Shown here piece by piece: positions 45,996 to 54,569 of a stretch of DNA of 64,000 nt. Position 1 is the first letter of the stretch. Each line of letters begins with the position of its first letter. Under the pieces are notes generated by a model. It was given only the letters and a program-made list of their open reading frames with translations. It did no database searches and was not told the DNA's origin. Made by a program: the position numbers and the translations under genes. This DNA comes from Roseiarcus sp963798015 (lineage in GTDB: Bacteria; Pseudomonadota; Alphaproteobacteria; Rhizobiales; Beijerinckiaceae), in contig CAWCSA010000002.1 in NCBI GenBank assembly GCA_963798015.1, positions 310,001 to 374,000 of the forward strand, in the 5' to 3' direction.

Positions 45996-46867
45996 CGACG
46001 GTGAAGGAGGCGCTCTCCGGCAAGGGCCATAGGGACGAAAATTTTCCCGTCGCCTCATGGCTCTTAAGCGAGCAGCGACGGGGTCCGATCCTGGCCTTCT
46101 ATCGCTTTGTGCGTGCGGCCGACGACGTCGCAGATCACCCGACGCTGTCGCCCGAGACGAAGCTCGAGCTTCTCGACGATCTCGACGACGCGCTCACGGG
46201 CCGTGGGGCGCCGGCCGAGGAAGCCGAGCCCTTGCGGCTTGAGCTTGCTAAGACCGGCTTGAGCCCGAAACATGCTCTCGATCTGCTGAAGGCCTTTCGC
46301 TTCGACGCGCGAAAGAACCGTTACGCTAGTTGGCCGGAGCTCATGGACTATTGCGCGCTGTCCGCGGCGCCAGTCGGCCGCTTCGTTCTAGACGTGCACG
46401 AAGAAGATCCGTCCATGTGGCCGGCTTCCGACGCTCTATGCTCCGCGCTGCAGATCATCAATCACTTGCAGGATTGCGCCGAGGACTATAAGCGCCTGGA
46501 CCGCGTTTACCTGCCGCTCGACACGCTCGCTGCGCATGGCGCCTCGGTGGAAATGCTGGATGCGCCGAAAGCGCAGCCGCAGTTGCGCGGGGCGCTTGCC
46601 GAACTTGCCGCCCGCACGAGCGAGCTTGCGGCGCGCGGCGCGCCGCTCATCCCGCAAATCCAGGACGTGCGGCTTGGCGCGGAGATCGCCGCGATCCATG
46701 CGCTGGCGCGGCGCCTCGCGCGCGATCTCGAAACACGCGATCCGCTTAGCGAGCGCGTGCATCTCAGCAAGGCTGGTGTTGCGTTGGTCGGCGGGATTGG
46801 CGCGGCGCGTTTCCTTGGCTCCACGGTGATGCGCTCGGTCGGAGTGCGCGCGAGAGCGACGGCATGA
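45992..46867 (+). CDS. hpnC: HpnC, hydroxysqualene synthase
   Basis: A 291-residue trans-isoprenyl diphosphate synthase of the squalene/phytoene type. The start is ATG at 45992, overlapping the hpnB stop. Motifs: DENFPVASWLLSEQRRGPIL, the first Asp-rich RAADDVADHP and the second NHLQDCAEDYKRLDRVYLP. HpnC converts presqualene diphosphate to hydroxysqualene between HpnD and HpnE. Acts on the membrane face. Stop overlaps hpnD by four bases. Confidence 0.94.
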   Translation: MTTVKEALSGKGHRDENFPVASWLLSEQRRGPILAFYRFVRAADDVADHPTLSPETKLELLDDLDDALTGRGAPAEEAEPLRLELAKTGLSPKHALDLLKAFRFDARKNRYASWPELMDYCALSAAPVGRFVLDVHEEDPSMWPASDALCSALQIINHLQDCAEDYKRLDRVYLPLDTLAAHGASVEMLDAPKAQPQLRGALAELAARTSELAARGAPLIPQIQDVRLGAEIAAIHALARRLARDLETRDPLSERVHLSKAGVALVGGIGAARFLGSTVMRSVGVRARATA

Positions 46868-47685
46868 GTTCGCAGGCGGCGCCTGTGGCGCACAGCTCGT
46901 TCTATACTGCCTTGCGCATCCTGCCAGAGCGTCAACGCGAAGCGATGTTCGCGGTTTACGGCTTCTGCCGCGCCGTCGACGATGTCGCAGATGACCGCGG
47001 GCCCGCGACGCCGGCTGAGCGTCTGGCCAAGTTGGAGCGGTGGCGCGCGGACATTGCCATAATGTTCTCCAGACAGGCGCCGCCCCACCTCGCAGCCCTC
47101 GCCGAGGCGACGCGCAAATTTCATCTCAGCCATGAAGATTACGACGCCGTGATCGACGGCATGGCGATGGACGCCGAGCACGACATCCGTGCTCCGGACT
47201 GGGCGACGCTGGATCTCTATTGCGATCGCGTGGCGTCCGCAGTGGGCCGGCTCTCGGTGCGCATCTTTGGCCTGCCTGACGAACCTGGGGTGGCGCTCGC
47301 TTATCATCTTGGCCGCGCGCTCCAGCTCACCAATATCCTGCGCGATATCGACGAGGACGCGAGCATCGGCAGGCTCTATCTGCCGCGTGAGGCGTTGAAC
47401 GCTGCCGGAGTAAAGACCGACGAACCTCTGGTGGCTGCCGCGGACCCTAAGCTTGCCGGCGCTTGCGTCGAGGTGGCTGCGCGCGCTCATCAGCATTTCG
47501 ACAAGGCCCAATCCTTCATGGCGGGGGCCCCGCGAGCGGCAGTGAAAGCGCCGCGATTGATGGCGGCGGCCTACGGCTCGATCCTCGACAGGATGCTGAA
47601 AGAAGGCTTCGCTCCACCGCGGCGGCGTGCCAAGGCGAGCCGCCTGCGCTTGGTTGGCGCCCTCCTGCGATACGGCATCCTATGA
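46864..47685 (+). CDS. hpnD: HpnD, presqualene diphosphate synthase
   Basis: A 273-residue squalene/phytoene synthase family enzyme that joins two farnesyl diphosphates to presqualene diphosphate. It shows SFYTALRILPERQREAMFAV, GFCRAVDDVADDRGP (first Asp-rich motif) and QLTNILRDIDEDASIGRLYL (second). The length and order after hpnC are as in other hopanoid operons. The start overlaps the hpnC stop and the stop overlaps the hpnE start, each by four bases. Confidence 0.95.
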   Translation: MSSQAAPVAHSSFYTALRILPERQREAMFAVYGFCRAVDDVADDRGPATPAERLAKLERWRADIAIMFSRQAPPHLAALAEATRKFHLSHEDYDAVIDGMAMDAEHDIRAPDWATLDLYCDRVASAVGRLSVRIFGLPDEPGVALAYHLGRALQLTNILRDIDEDASIGRLYLPREALNAAGVKTDEPLVAAADPKLAGACVEVAARAHQHFDKAQSFMAGAPRAAVKAPRLMAAAYGSILDRMLKEGFAPPRRRAKASRLRLVGALLRYGIL

Positions 47686-48971
47686 CGGACGGCGGGGTTC
47701 ATATTATCGGCGGGGGCATCGCCGGCTTGAGCGCGGCCGTGCGACTTGTCGATGCCGGACGTAGGGTGATTGTGCACGAGGCTGCGGCGTTCGCGGGCGG
47801 TCGCTGCCGGTCCTATCCCGACCCGACGCTCGGTCTCATCATCGATAATGGCAATCATCTGCTGCTGTCAGGCAATCACGAGGCGCTGGATTATCTCGAC
47901 CGAATCGGCGCGCGCGGGACGCTGCACGATCCGGGTGCGGCGATCTTCGACTTCGCGGACCTCAAGAGCGGCGAGCGCTGGCGACTCGATCTCAGCGAGG
48001 GCCGTATCCCGTGGTGGTTGTTCGATCGGAAGAAGCGCGTGCCCGGCACGGGGCTGGGCGAATATTTCGCGCCGCTCGGCGTGTTCGTGAAGGGGTCGAG
48101 CGCGACCGTCGGCGAGGCGATGCGCTGTGTGGGCCCGCTCTACGAAAGGCTCTGGCGCCCGCTCCTGACCTCCGCGCTCAATACCGATCCTCCGGAGAGC
48201 TCCGCGGCGCTCACGGCAGCTTTGTTGCGCGAGACCCTCGCCGCGGGTGGAAAGGCCTGCCACCCTCTGTTTGCTGCCCACGGCCTCGCGAGCAGCTTTG
48301 TCGACCCTGCGCTTGCCTTCCTCGCCGCGCGAGGGTCTCCGGTTCGGTTTGGCGACCGGCTTCGGACGATTCGTTTCGAGGAGAAACGCGCCGTTGGGCT
48401 CGATTTCGACCGGACCCAGCAGGAGCTTGGCGCGGACGATTCCGTGATCCTCAGCGCGCCACCTTGGATCGCGAACGACCTCCTTCCGGGTCTAACGACG
48501 CCAGACGAATTTCGCGGCATTCTCAATGCCCATTTCCAAATCGCGCCGCCTCGTGAGCAGCCTGCAATTCTCGGCGTCGTCAATGCTGAGATCGAATGGC
48601 TGTTCGCTTTTCCGGATCGGCTCTCAGTCACTATCAGCAACGCCGACCGGCTCATCGACCGCCCGCGCGATGAACTTGCAATCGAGATCTGGCGCGAGGC
48701 GGCGGCGCTGACCGGCCTCCCTGCTGACCTGCCGCCGTGGCAGATCGTCAAGGAGAAGCGGGCGACCTTCGCGGCGACGCCAGAGCAGAACGCCAAACGG
48801 CCGGATTCGCGCACACGGTGGGACAACGTTGTCCTGGCTGGCGATTGGACTCAGACCTGTCTGCCGGCCACGATCGAAGGCGCGGTGCGTTCAGGCTATA
48901 AGGCGGCTTCAATCGTTATCGCCTCGGGCGCGAATGCGCCAAGCCGTCGCGTGATGAGCCTTTCCCAATGA
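47682..48971 (+). CDS. hpnE: HpnE, hydroxysqualene dehydroxylase
   Basis: A 429-residue FAD enzyme that reduces hydroxysqualene to squalene. The FAD motif is HIIGGGIAGLSAAVRLVDAG, followed by EAAAFAGGRCRS and DNGNHLLLSGN, characteristic of HpnE. The C-terminal VLAGDWTQTCLPATIEGAVR is the second FAD-binding motif of this amine-oxidase-like family. The start ATG at 47682 overlaps the hpnD stop; an open frame extends upstream but is hpnD's shadow. The stop overlaps shc by four bases. Confidence 0.94.
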   Translation: MTDGGVHIIGGGIAGLSAAVRLVDAGRRVIVHEAAAFAGGRCRSYPDPTLGLIIDNGNHLLLSGNHEALDYLDRIGARGTLHDPGAAIFDFADLKSGERWRLDLSEGRIPWWLFDRKKRVPGTGLGEYFAPLGVFVKGSSATVGEAMRCVGPLYERLWRPLLTSALNTDPPESSAALTAALLRETLAAGGKACHPLFAAHGLASSFVDPALAFLAARGSPVRFGDRLRTIRFEEKRAVGLDFDRTQQELGADDSVILSAPPWIANDLLPGLTTPDEFRGILNAHFQIAPPREQPAILGVVNAEIEWLFAFPDRLSVTISNADRLIDRPRDELAIEIWREAAALTGLPADLPPWQIVKEKRATFAATPEQNAKRPDSRTRWDNVVLAGDWTQTCLPATIEGAVRSGYKAASIVIASGANAPSRRVMSLSQ

Positions 48972-50944
48972 ACATCGCCCTCGATCATTCTCAAGATCCG
49001 CCATCGCTCGAGACGCTGGAGCACCATATCTCAAGCGCGGCGAGTGCGTTGCTCGCCCGACAGCACGAGGACGGCCATTGGTGTTTCGAACTTGAGGCGG
49101 ATGCGACGATTCCAGCCGAATACGTGCTGCTCAGACAGTTTCGGGGCGAAAAGCCCGATCTCGAACTCGAGCGCCTGATCGGCGTCTATCTTCGGCGGGT
49201 TCAGGGCGACCATGGCGGCTGGCCGCTCGTTCATGCAGGCCCGTTCGACATGAGCGCCAGCGTCAAGGCTTATTTCGCGCTCAAGATGATCGGCGACGAT
49301 CCCGAGGCGCTGCACATGCGCCGCGCGCGCGAAGCGATTCTCGCTAATGGCGGCGCTGCGAAGAGCAATGTCTTCACCCGCTTCCTGCTCGCGCTCTACG
49401 AAGCCATTCCTTGGCGCGGCGTGCCCACCATGCCGGTTGAGATCATGCTCCTGCCACGCTGGTTTCCCTTCCATCTCGACAAGGTTTCCTATTGGGCGCG
49501 CACCGTGATGGTCCCGCTTCTGGTGCTGCAGGCGCTGAAGCCGCGGCCCGCGAATCCGCGCGGCGTCACGATCTCGGAGCTGTTCGTCGCGCCGCCAGAA
49601 ACTGTGCGCGAGTGGCCAAAGGGCGCGCACCAGGCATGGCTGGGCGTAAAAATCTTCGGCGCGATCGACTGGCTGCTCAAGCGCGTCGAGCCCTATTTTC
49701 CGACTTCGTTACGCCGTCGCGCGGTCGGCGCCGCCGAGGCATTCGTGACTGAGCGCCTCAATGGCGAAGAAGGTCTCGGCGCGATTTATCCCGCTATGGC
49801 GAACGCGGTTCTGATGTATGACGCCCTCGGTTATCCGCCTGACCATCCTCATCTCGTCACTGCGCGCCAGTCGATCGAGAAACTGCTCGTCGTCGGTAAG
49901 GATGAGGCCTATTGCCAGCCGTGTTTGTCGCCTGTGTGGGACACGGCGCTCACCGCTCACGCGCTGCTTGAAGTAGGGGGTGAAGCTGGCGGCGAGCCGG
50001 TGCGCGCGGCGCTTGACTGGTTGGCGCCGCTCCAAATCCTTGACGTCAAGGGCGACTGGGCCGTTCAGCGTCCGAACGTTCGCCCGGGCGGCTGGGCTTT
50101 CCAATACGCCAATCCGCACTATCCTGACACCGACGACACCGCTGTGGTCGCGATGGCGATGGACCGCGCGGATCGCGGCGGCGTGACCAAAGCGCCGAAG
50201 TTCCATTCGCCAGCGATCGCGCGGGCGCGCGAATGGATCGAGGGGCTGCAGAGCCGCAACGGCGCATGGGCGGCCTTCGACGCCGACAACACCCACTCTT
50301 ATCTCAACCACATCCCGTTCGCCGACCATGGCGCGCTGCTCGATCCGCCGACCGCAGACGTCACCGCGCGTTGCATCTCAATGCTCGCTCAGCTCGGCGA
50401 GACGCGAGACACGAGCCCGGTCTTGGCGCGCGGGATCGATGCCCTTCTGGCCGATCAGGAGAAGGATGGAAGCTGGTTCGGCCGCTGGGGCATAAACTAC
50501 ATTTATGGCACCTGGTCTTCGCTATGCGCGCTGTCGATCGCCGGCCAGGACCCGCAATCCGAGCCCATGCGGCGCGCCGTCACGTGGCTTGAGCGGATCC
50601 AGAACCCTGACGGCGGCTGGGGGGAGAGCGGAGGCAGCTACCGGCTCGATTACAAAGGCTACGAATCCGCGCCCAGCACCGCTTCGCAGACCGCTTGGGC
50701 GGTGCTTGAACTCATGGCGGCGGGCGAGGCTGATCACCCTGCTGTCGCGCGGGGAATCAGTTATCTCGCCGCTTCGCAAGGCGATAACGGCTTGTGGAAC
50801 GAGCCGTTCCACACGGCGACGGGCTTCCCCCGGGTGTTCTATTTACGCTATCACGGTTATTCCAAGTTTTTTCCGCTTTGGGCGATGGCCCGCTATCGCA
50901 ATCTTAAACGCGGCAATAGCCGAGCCCCGGCTTTCGGCATGTGA
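48968..50944 (+). CDS. shc: Squalene-hopene cyclase
   Basis: A 658-residue monotopic membrane enzyme (HpnF) that cyclises squalene to hopene or hopanol. The catalytic acid motif DTDDTA lies at residues 387-390 (DxDD), and repeated QW motifs are present, such as QEKDGSWFGRWGINYIYGTW and IQNPDGGWGESGGSY. The C-terminal half has TASQTAWAVLELMAAG and FPRVFYLRYHGYSKFFPLWA. Length matches the family (630-670). It is the last gene of the hpnABCDE-shc operon, 182 bases before the inositol synthase gene. Confidence 0.97.
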   Translation: MNIALDHSQDPPSLETLEHHISSAASALLARQHEDGHWCFELEADATIPAEYVLLRQFRGEKPDLELERLIGVYLRRVQGDHGGWPLVHAGPFDMSASVKAYFALKMIGDDPEALHMRRAREAILANGGAAKSNVFTRFLLALYEAIPWRGVPTMPVEIMLLPRWFPFHLDKVSYWARTVMVPLLVLQALKPRPANPRGVTISELFVAPPETVREWPKGAHQAWLGVKIFGAIDWLLKRVEPYFPTSLRRRAVGAAEAFVTERLNGEEGLGAIYPAMANAVLMYDALGYPPDHPHLVTARQSIEKLLVVGKDEAYCQPCLSPVWDTALTAHALLEVGGEAGGEPVRAALDWLAPLQILDVKGDWAVQRPNVRPGGWAFQYANPHYPDTDDTAVVAMAMDRADRGGVTKAPKFHSPAIARAREWIEGLQSRNGAWAAFDADNTHSYLNHIPFADHGALLDPPTADVTARCISMLAQLGETRDTSPVLARGIDALLADQEKDGSWFGRWGINYIYGTWSSLCALSIAGQDPQSEPMRRAVTWLERIQNPDGGWGESGGSYRLDYKGYESAPSTASQTAWAVLELMAAGEADHPAVARGISYLAASQGDNGLWNEPFHTATGFPRVFYLRYHGYSKFFPLWAMARYRNLKRGNSRAPAFGM

Positions 50945-51012
50945 AGCGCCCCGGTCGCCTGGCTTTGGCTAGGAGGGGATGACCTAAATTACCCGCGAGC
51001 GTGCATGAAAAT

Positions 51013-51047
51013 CCGGCTTTGCCTGTCGCAAGCCGGTCATATATACT
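51013..51047 (+). promoter_or_regulatory. Predicted sigma-70 promoter with overlapping dyad, inositol operon
   Basis: TTGCCT (51019-51024) and TATACT (51042-51047) are 17 bases apart, the ideal spacing, 80 bases before the start of the inositol-phosphate synthase gene. A perfect dyad, CCGGCTT (51013-51019) and AAGCCGG (51030-51036), straddles the -35 box and spacer, which is where a repressor would act. This is prediction from sequence only. Confidence 0.5.
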
Positions 51048-51126
51048 TTGCCCTTTCGTCACGCCTGCGGATAAGAGGCGGATTCCGCTGACCAAGCCAG
51101 CGGGCATTGTGGGGATCTCAGACCGA

Positions 51127-52275
51127 ATGCCAAAGAACATCAAGGTCGCCATCGCCGGCGTCGGCAATTGCGCCAGCGCTCTGGTTCAAGGCGTGGAATA
51201 TTACCGGAGCCGTCGCAATGCGGCCCTCGATGGCGTCATGCACCAGGTCATCGGCGGCTACCGGGCTAGCGACGTGGAGTTCGTCTCCGCGTTCGACGTC
51301 GACAAGCGCAAGGTCGGCCGGCCGCTCGAGGAGGCGATCTTCGCCAAGCCGAACAACACGCGTGTCTTCCAGAGTTCGCTACCCGTATCGAATGTCGTCG
51401 TCCAGATGGGTCCCGAACTCGACGGCGTGGCCCCGCACATGGCGGACTACGATGACGACGTCGCCTTTCGCCCTGCCGACCTCGAGCCGACGAATATCGC
51501 TGAAGCTCTGCGCAGGTCCGGCGCAGAAGTGCTATTGTGCTACCTCCCTGTCGGCTCCGAAAAGGCCGTGAAGCACTACGCGGAAGCCTGCCTGGCGGCT
51601 GGTGTCGCCATGGTGAATTGCGTGCCCGTCTTCCTCGCATCCGATCCGGAATGGGCGAAGAAGTTCCAAGAAGCCGGCCTGCCGATCGTCGGCGACGACA
51701 TCAAGAGCCAGGTTGGCGCAACCATCGTCCATCGCTCGCTGGCGCGGCTGTTCGCCGACCGGGGCGTCGCCCTCGACCGGACCTACCAGCTCAACACGGC
51801 GGGCAACACCGATTTTCTCAACATGCTGGAGCGCAAGCAACTCAAGTCGAAGAAGCTTTCCAAGACGGAATCCGTCCAGTCGCAGCTCGACGAGCGACTC
51901 GACGACGCGGATATCCACATCGGCCCCTCCGACTATATTCCTTGGCAGCATGACAACAAGATTGCTTTCATCCGCCTGGAGGGGCGCGGCTTCGGCGACG
52001 CGCCGCTAGAGATCGAGCTCAGGCTGTCGGTGCAGGATTCCTCGAACAGCGCCGGCGTTGTCATCGACGCTCTGCGTTGCGCCAAGCTGGGATTGGACCG
52101 CGGGATAGGCGGCCCGCTCGAAGCGCCGTCGGCCTATTTCATGAAAACCCCGCCGCGCCAGTTCCGTGACAGCGTCGCGTACGACGCCTGCAACGCCTTC
52201 ATCGACGGCGAACCCTTCGACCTTCCCGGCGCGGCGGTTAAAAGCGCAAAGGTCGCGGCCCGTGGCCGCTCTTAA
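51127..52275 (+). CDS. ino1: Myo-inositol-1-phosphate synthase
   Basis: A 382-residue NAD-dependent isomerase/cyclase that turns glucose 6-phosphate into inositol 1-phosphate. The NAD-binding N-terminus reads NIKVAIAGVGNCASALVQGV, followed by AEACLAAGVAMVNCVPVFLA, the signature GDDIKSQVGATIVHRSLA, the nucleotide/active-site stretch LNTAGNTDFLNMLE and DYIPWQHDNKIAFIRLEGRG. It is the short prokaryotic form (Archaeoglobus/Mycobacterium/Thermotoga type). The start is ATG at 51127. Inositol synthesis de novo is unusual in this group. First gene of a six-gene operon; the next gene begins at the base after its stop. Confidence 0.93.
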   Translation: MPKNIKVAIAGVGNCASALVQGVEYYRSRRNAALDGVMHQVIGGYRASDVEFVSAFDVDKRKVGRPLEEAIFAKPNNTRVFQSSLPVSNVVVQMGPELDGVAPHMADYDDDVAFRPADLEPTNIAEALRRSGAEVLLCYLPVGSEKAVKHYAEACLAAGVAMVNCVPVFLASDPEWAKKFQEAGLPIVGDDIKSQVGATIVHRSLARLFADRGVALDRTYQLNTAGNTDFLNMLERKQLKSKKLSKTESVQSQLDERLDDADIHIGPSDYIPWQHDNKIAFIRLEGRGFGDAPLEIELRLSVQDSSNSAGVVIDALRCAKLGLDRGIGGPLEAPSAYFMKTPPRQFRDSVAYDACNAFIDGEPFDLPGAAVKSAKVAARGRS

Positions 52276-52995
52276 GTGCAAGCGATCGAAACGGTTCTGT
52301 TTGACTTTGGCGGCACGCTCGATTCCGACGGGGTGGCGTGGAAGGAGCGCTTCCATGCCCTCTATCGGAGCGAGGGGCTGGAGCTTTCGGCCGATGCTTT
52401 CGCGCCGGCCTTTTACGCCGCCGATGACGCGCTTGTCGGCGCGCTTGCGCCGACGGCGGGCCTTGAGGAAACGGTCGGCACGTTGACGACCAATCTCGAG
52501 GCCGAACTCGCGCGCCGTGGCGGTGGTACGGGCCAGCGTAAAACCGATCGCGCTCGCGGCCAGCGGGTCGCCTCGCGGTTCCTGTCCGATATGTCCTTCG
52601 CCTTCGCCCGCAATCGCCCAGTCCTCGAGGCGCTCAGTGAGCGCTATCGGCTTGGCGTGGTGTCGAACTTCTACGGCAATCTTGAAGCGGTGTGCGAGAG
52701 CTCGGGACTCGGTCCCTTGTTTGGGGTCATGACGGACAGCCAGCGTGTGGGCGCCGAGAAGCCCGAACCGGCGATTTTTCAGGCCGCACTCGCGGAGCTG
52801 CAGGCGGCTCCGGAGACGACCATCATGGTCGGCGATTCGTTGCGGCGCGACTATGAGGGTGCCCGTCGCTCCGGCATGGGCTTCATCTGGATCGCGCCCG
52901 AAGACGTTCAGGCGACTGAACGCGATGGCCCTGAAAATCGGTCCGTTCTCACCTCTGTGACTCAGCTGCCGGATCTCCTCGATATTCTGACATGA
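52276..52995 (+). CDS. HAD-family hydrolase (probable phosphatase)
   Basis: A 239-residue haloacid-dehalogenase-type phosphatase starting with GTG. Motif I is LFDFGGTLDSDG (nucleophile Asp), motif II is VVSNFYGNLE, motif III is GAEKPEPAIFQ and motif IV is IMVGDSLRRDYEGAR. In this operon the natural guess is dephosphorylation of an inositol phosphate or a related intermediate, but that is inference. Stop overlaps the next gene by four bases. Confidence 0.85.
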   Translation: MQAIETVLFDFGGTLDSDGVAWKERFHALYRSEGLELSADAFAPAFYAADDALVGALAPTAGLEETVGTLTTNLEAELARRGGGTGQRKTDRARGQRVASRFLSDMSFAFARNRPVLEALSERYRLGVVSNFYGNLEAVCESSGLGPLFGVMTDSQRVGAEKPEPAIFQAALAELQAAPETTIMVGDSLRRDYEGARRSGMGFIWIAPEDVQATERDGPENRSVLTSVTQLPDLLDILT

Positions 52996-53717
52996 CGGCC
53001 ACGCCAGAATCTGTTGTCCTGCGCGGCGGAATCATCGCCGCTGGCCACGGAACTCGGCTGCGGGCGGACGGTTATCGCGTCAGCAAGCCGATGACGCCGG
53101 TCGGCGGATGGCCCCTGATTGGATATGCCCTTGATCGTTTTCGCGCGGTCGGTATTCGTCAGGTGACCATCATCATCAACGAAGGCAGCGATGACTGTCG
53201 GCATTGGCTCAGCGATCACGGTCGCGACATGGATCTCGACGTGATCGTGCGCACGACTCCGTCGTCTTACGCAAGCTTTGAGATTGTCGCCGCCCGGCTG
53301 GCCGGCGCTCCCGCGCTCATCACGACGGTCGATGCGATCATGCCGGTGGCCGCCTTTCAGCATTTTGTGAGCTCGGCGGCGAGCTTGCCCGATGACGCGG
53401 TCGTGCTCGGCCTGACTGATCACGTGGATGACGACAACCCATTGTGGGCGGCGCTGAACGAGGAGGGGCGCGTTCTTCGGCTTGGCGGCGATCAAGGCAG
53501 CCATGTCACGGCCGGCCTTTACTGGCTTCCAGCGTATCGAGGCCCGGAGCCGAAAGCGCGTTTCGACCGTCTGCGCGACTATCTCAAATGGTTGGTCGAT
53601 GATGGACGGCCCGTCTATGGCGTCGTTCTGCCCCTGGTGTTTGACATCGATCGGGCGCGCGATGTCGAAGCCGCCGAGCAGGCCAGGCTCCGCTGGAGCG
53701 AGGACGCCAGCGCATGA
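52992..53717 (+). CDS. Nucleotidyltransferase (sugar/alditol-phosphate type)
   Basis: A 241-residue NTP-transferase: VVLRGGIIAAGHGTRLRADG (the GxGTRL nucleotide motif), YRVSKPMTPVGGWPLIGYAL (Lys/Pro and substrate region) and ALITTVDAIMPVAAFQHF, where the acidic residues bind metal. Relatives couple CTP or GTP to sugar or inositol phosphates. After an inositol-phosphate synthase a CDP-inositol-type product is conceivable, but the nucleotide and substrate are not determinable here. Overlaps both neighbours by four bases (ATGA). Confidence 0.78.
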   Translation: MTATPESVVLRGGIIAAGHGTRLRADGYRVSKPMTPVGGWPLIGYALDRFRAVGIRQVTIIINEGSDDCRHWLSDHGRDMDLDVIVRTTPSSYASFEIVAARLAGAPALITTVDAIMPVAAFQHFVSSAASLPDDAVVLGLTDHVDDDNPLWAALNEEGRVLRLGGDQGSHVTAGLYWLPAYRGPEPKARFDRLRDYLKWLVDDGRPVYGVVLPLVFDIDRARDVEAAEQARLRWSEDASA

Positions 53718-54565
53718 ACACTGGGCCCAACTGCGTCGGCGTATTGCGCGAGCCGAGCCACTCGCCTGGGCGTGTCGATGACGATGCCGCGATTATGAGG
53801 CGCGTCGGCGAGGCTTTGGCGGAGCGCGGATTCAACGTCGAACTGATTGCCGCCGACGCCGTGATTGAAGCGCCTGCGGCGAACCTGTTCGTTATGTGCG
53901 AGCGCGGAACGGTCCTGGACCGCTTGGCGGCGATGGAAAAGGCGGGCGCTATTGTCGTGAACACGACGACGGCCATTCGCAATACCTACCGCCACCGCAT
54001 GGTCGAGCTGTTCGCGCGGAATGGCGTGGCAGCCCCGATGAGCTGGATCGTTGCGGCCGGCGCGAACACGTCGCGGCCGGCCGACTGCGCCTGGATCAAG
54101 CGCTACGATTTTCACGCGACACAAACCGACGACGTCCTCTATGCGGCGTCCGAGGCCGGATGGCGCGACGCATTAAGTCGTTTTGCCGAGCGGGATATCC
54201 CGTTTGTCGTTGCGCAGGAACACGTGCCGGGCGATTTGGTCAAATTCTATGGCGTGCGAAATGGCGCGAGGGCTAAGGACGCCAATTGGTTCCAATGGTT
54301 CTATCACCGTGACAAAGGAATGCTGGGTCATTCATTCGACCCGGCTCGCTTGAGCAAGGCGGGACTCGACGCGGCCGCCGCGCTCGGGCTTGAGGTCTTC
54401 GGAGGCGACGCCGTCATCAAGGCCAACGGCGATCCGATGATCATCGATCTCAATGCGTGGCCGAGCTACGCTCTTTACCGGGATCGCGCTGCGCAGGCGA
54501 TCGCAGATTGCCTGACCGAGCGCTTCCATCGGCGCCCGCGCTTGGTCGCCTCAACAAGGAATTGA
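53714..54565 (+). CDS. ATP-grasp enzyme (RimK/ITPK-like)
   Basis: A 283-residue protein with the order expected of an ATP-grasp ligase or kinase: an N-terminal domain, MVELFARNGVAAPMSWIVAA, IKRYDFHATQTDDV (Lys), FVVAQEHVPGDLVKFYGVRN, and a C-terminal metal site GDAVIKANGDPMIIDLNAWPS where IIDLNAWP resembles the E-x-N/D-x-N acidic pattern of the fold. It could ligate an amino acid or peptide to an amine or acid, or act as an inositol (poly)phosphate kinase of the ITPK type. Both are inferences; no signal peptide or membrane segment is present. Only 4 bases lie before the aminotransferase gene. Confidence 0.65.
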   Translation: MNTGPNCVGVLREPSHSPGRVDDDAAIMRRVGEALAERGFNVELIAADAVIEAPAANLFVMCERGTVLDRLAAMEKAGAIVVNTTTAIRNTYRHRMVELFARNGVAAPMSWIVAAGANTSRPADCAWIKRYDFHATQTDDVLYAASEAGWRDALSRFAERDIPFVVAQEHVPGDLVKFYGVRNGARAKDANWFQWFYHRDKGMLGHSFDPARLSKAGLDAAAALGLEVFGGDAVIKANGDPMIIDLNAWPSYALYRDRAAQAIADCLTERFHRRPRLVASTRN

Positions 54566-54569
54566 TCTG

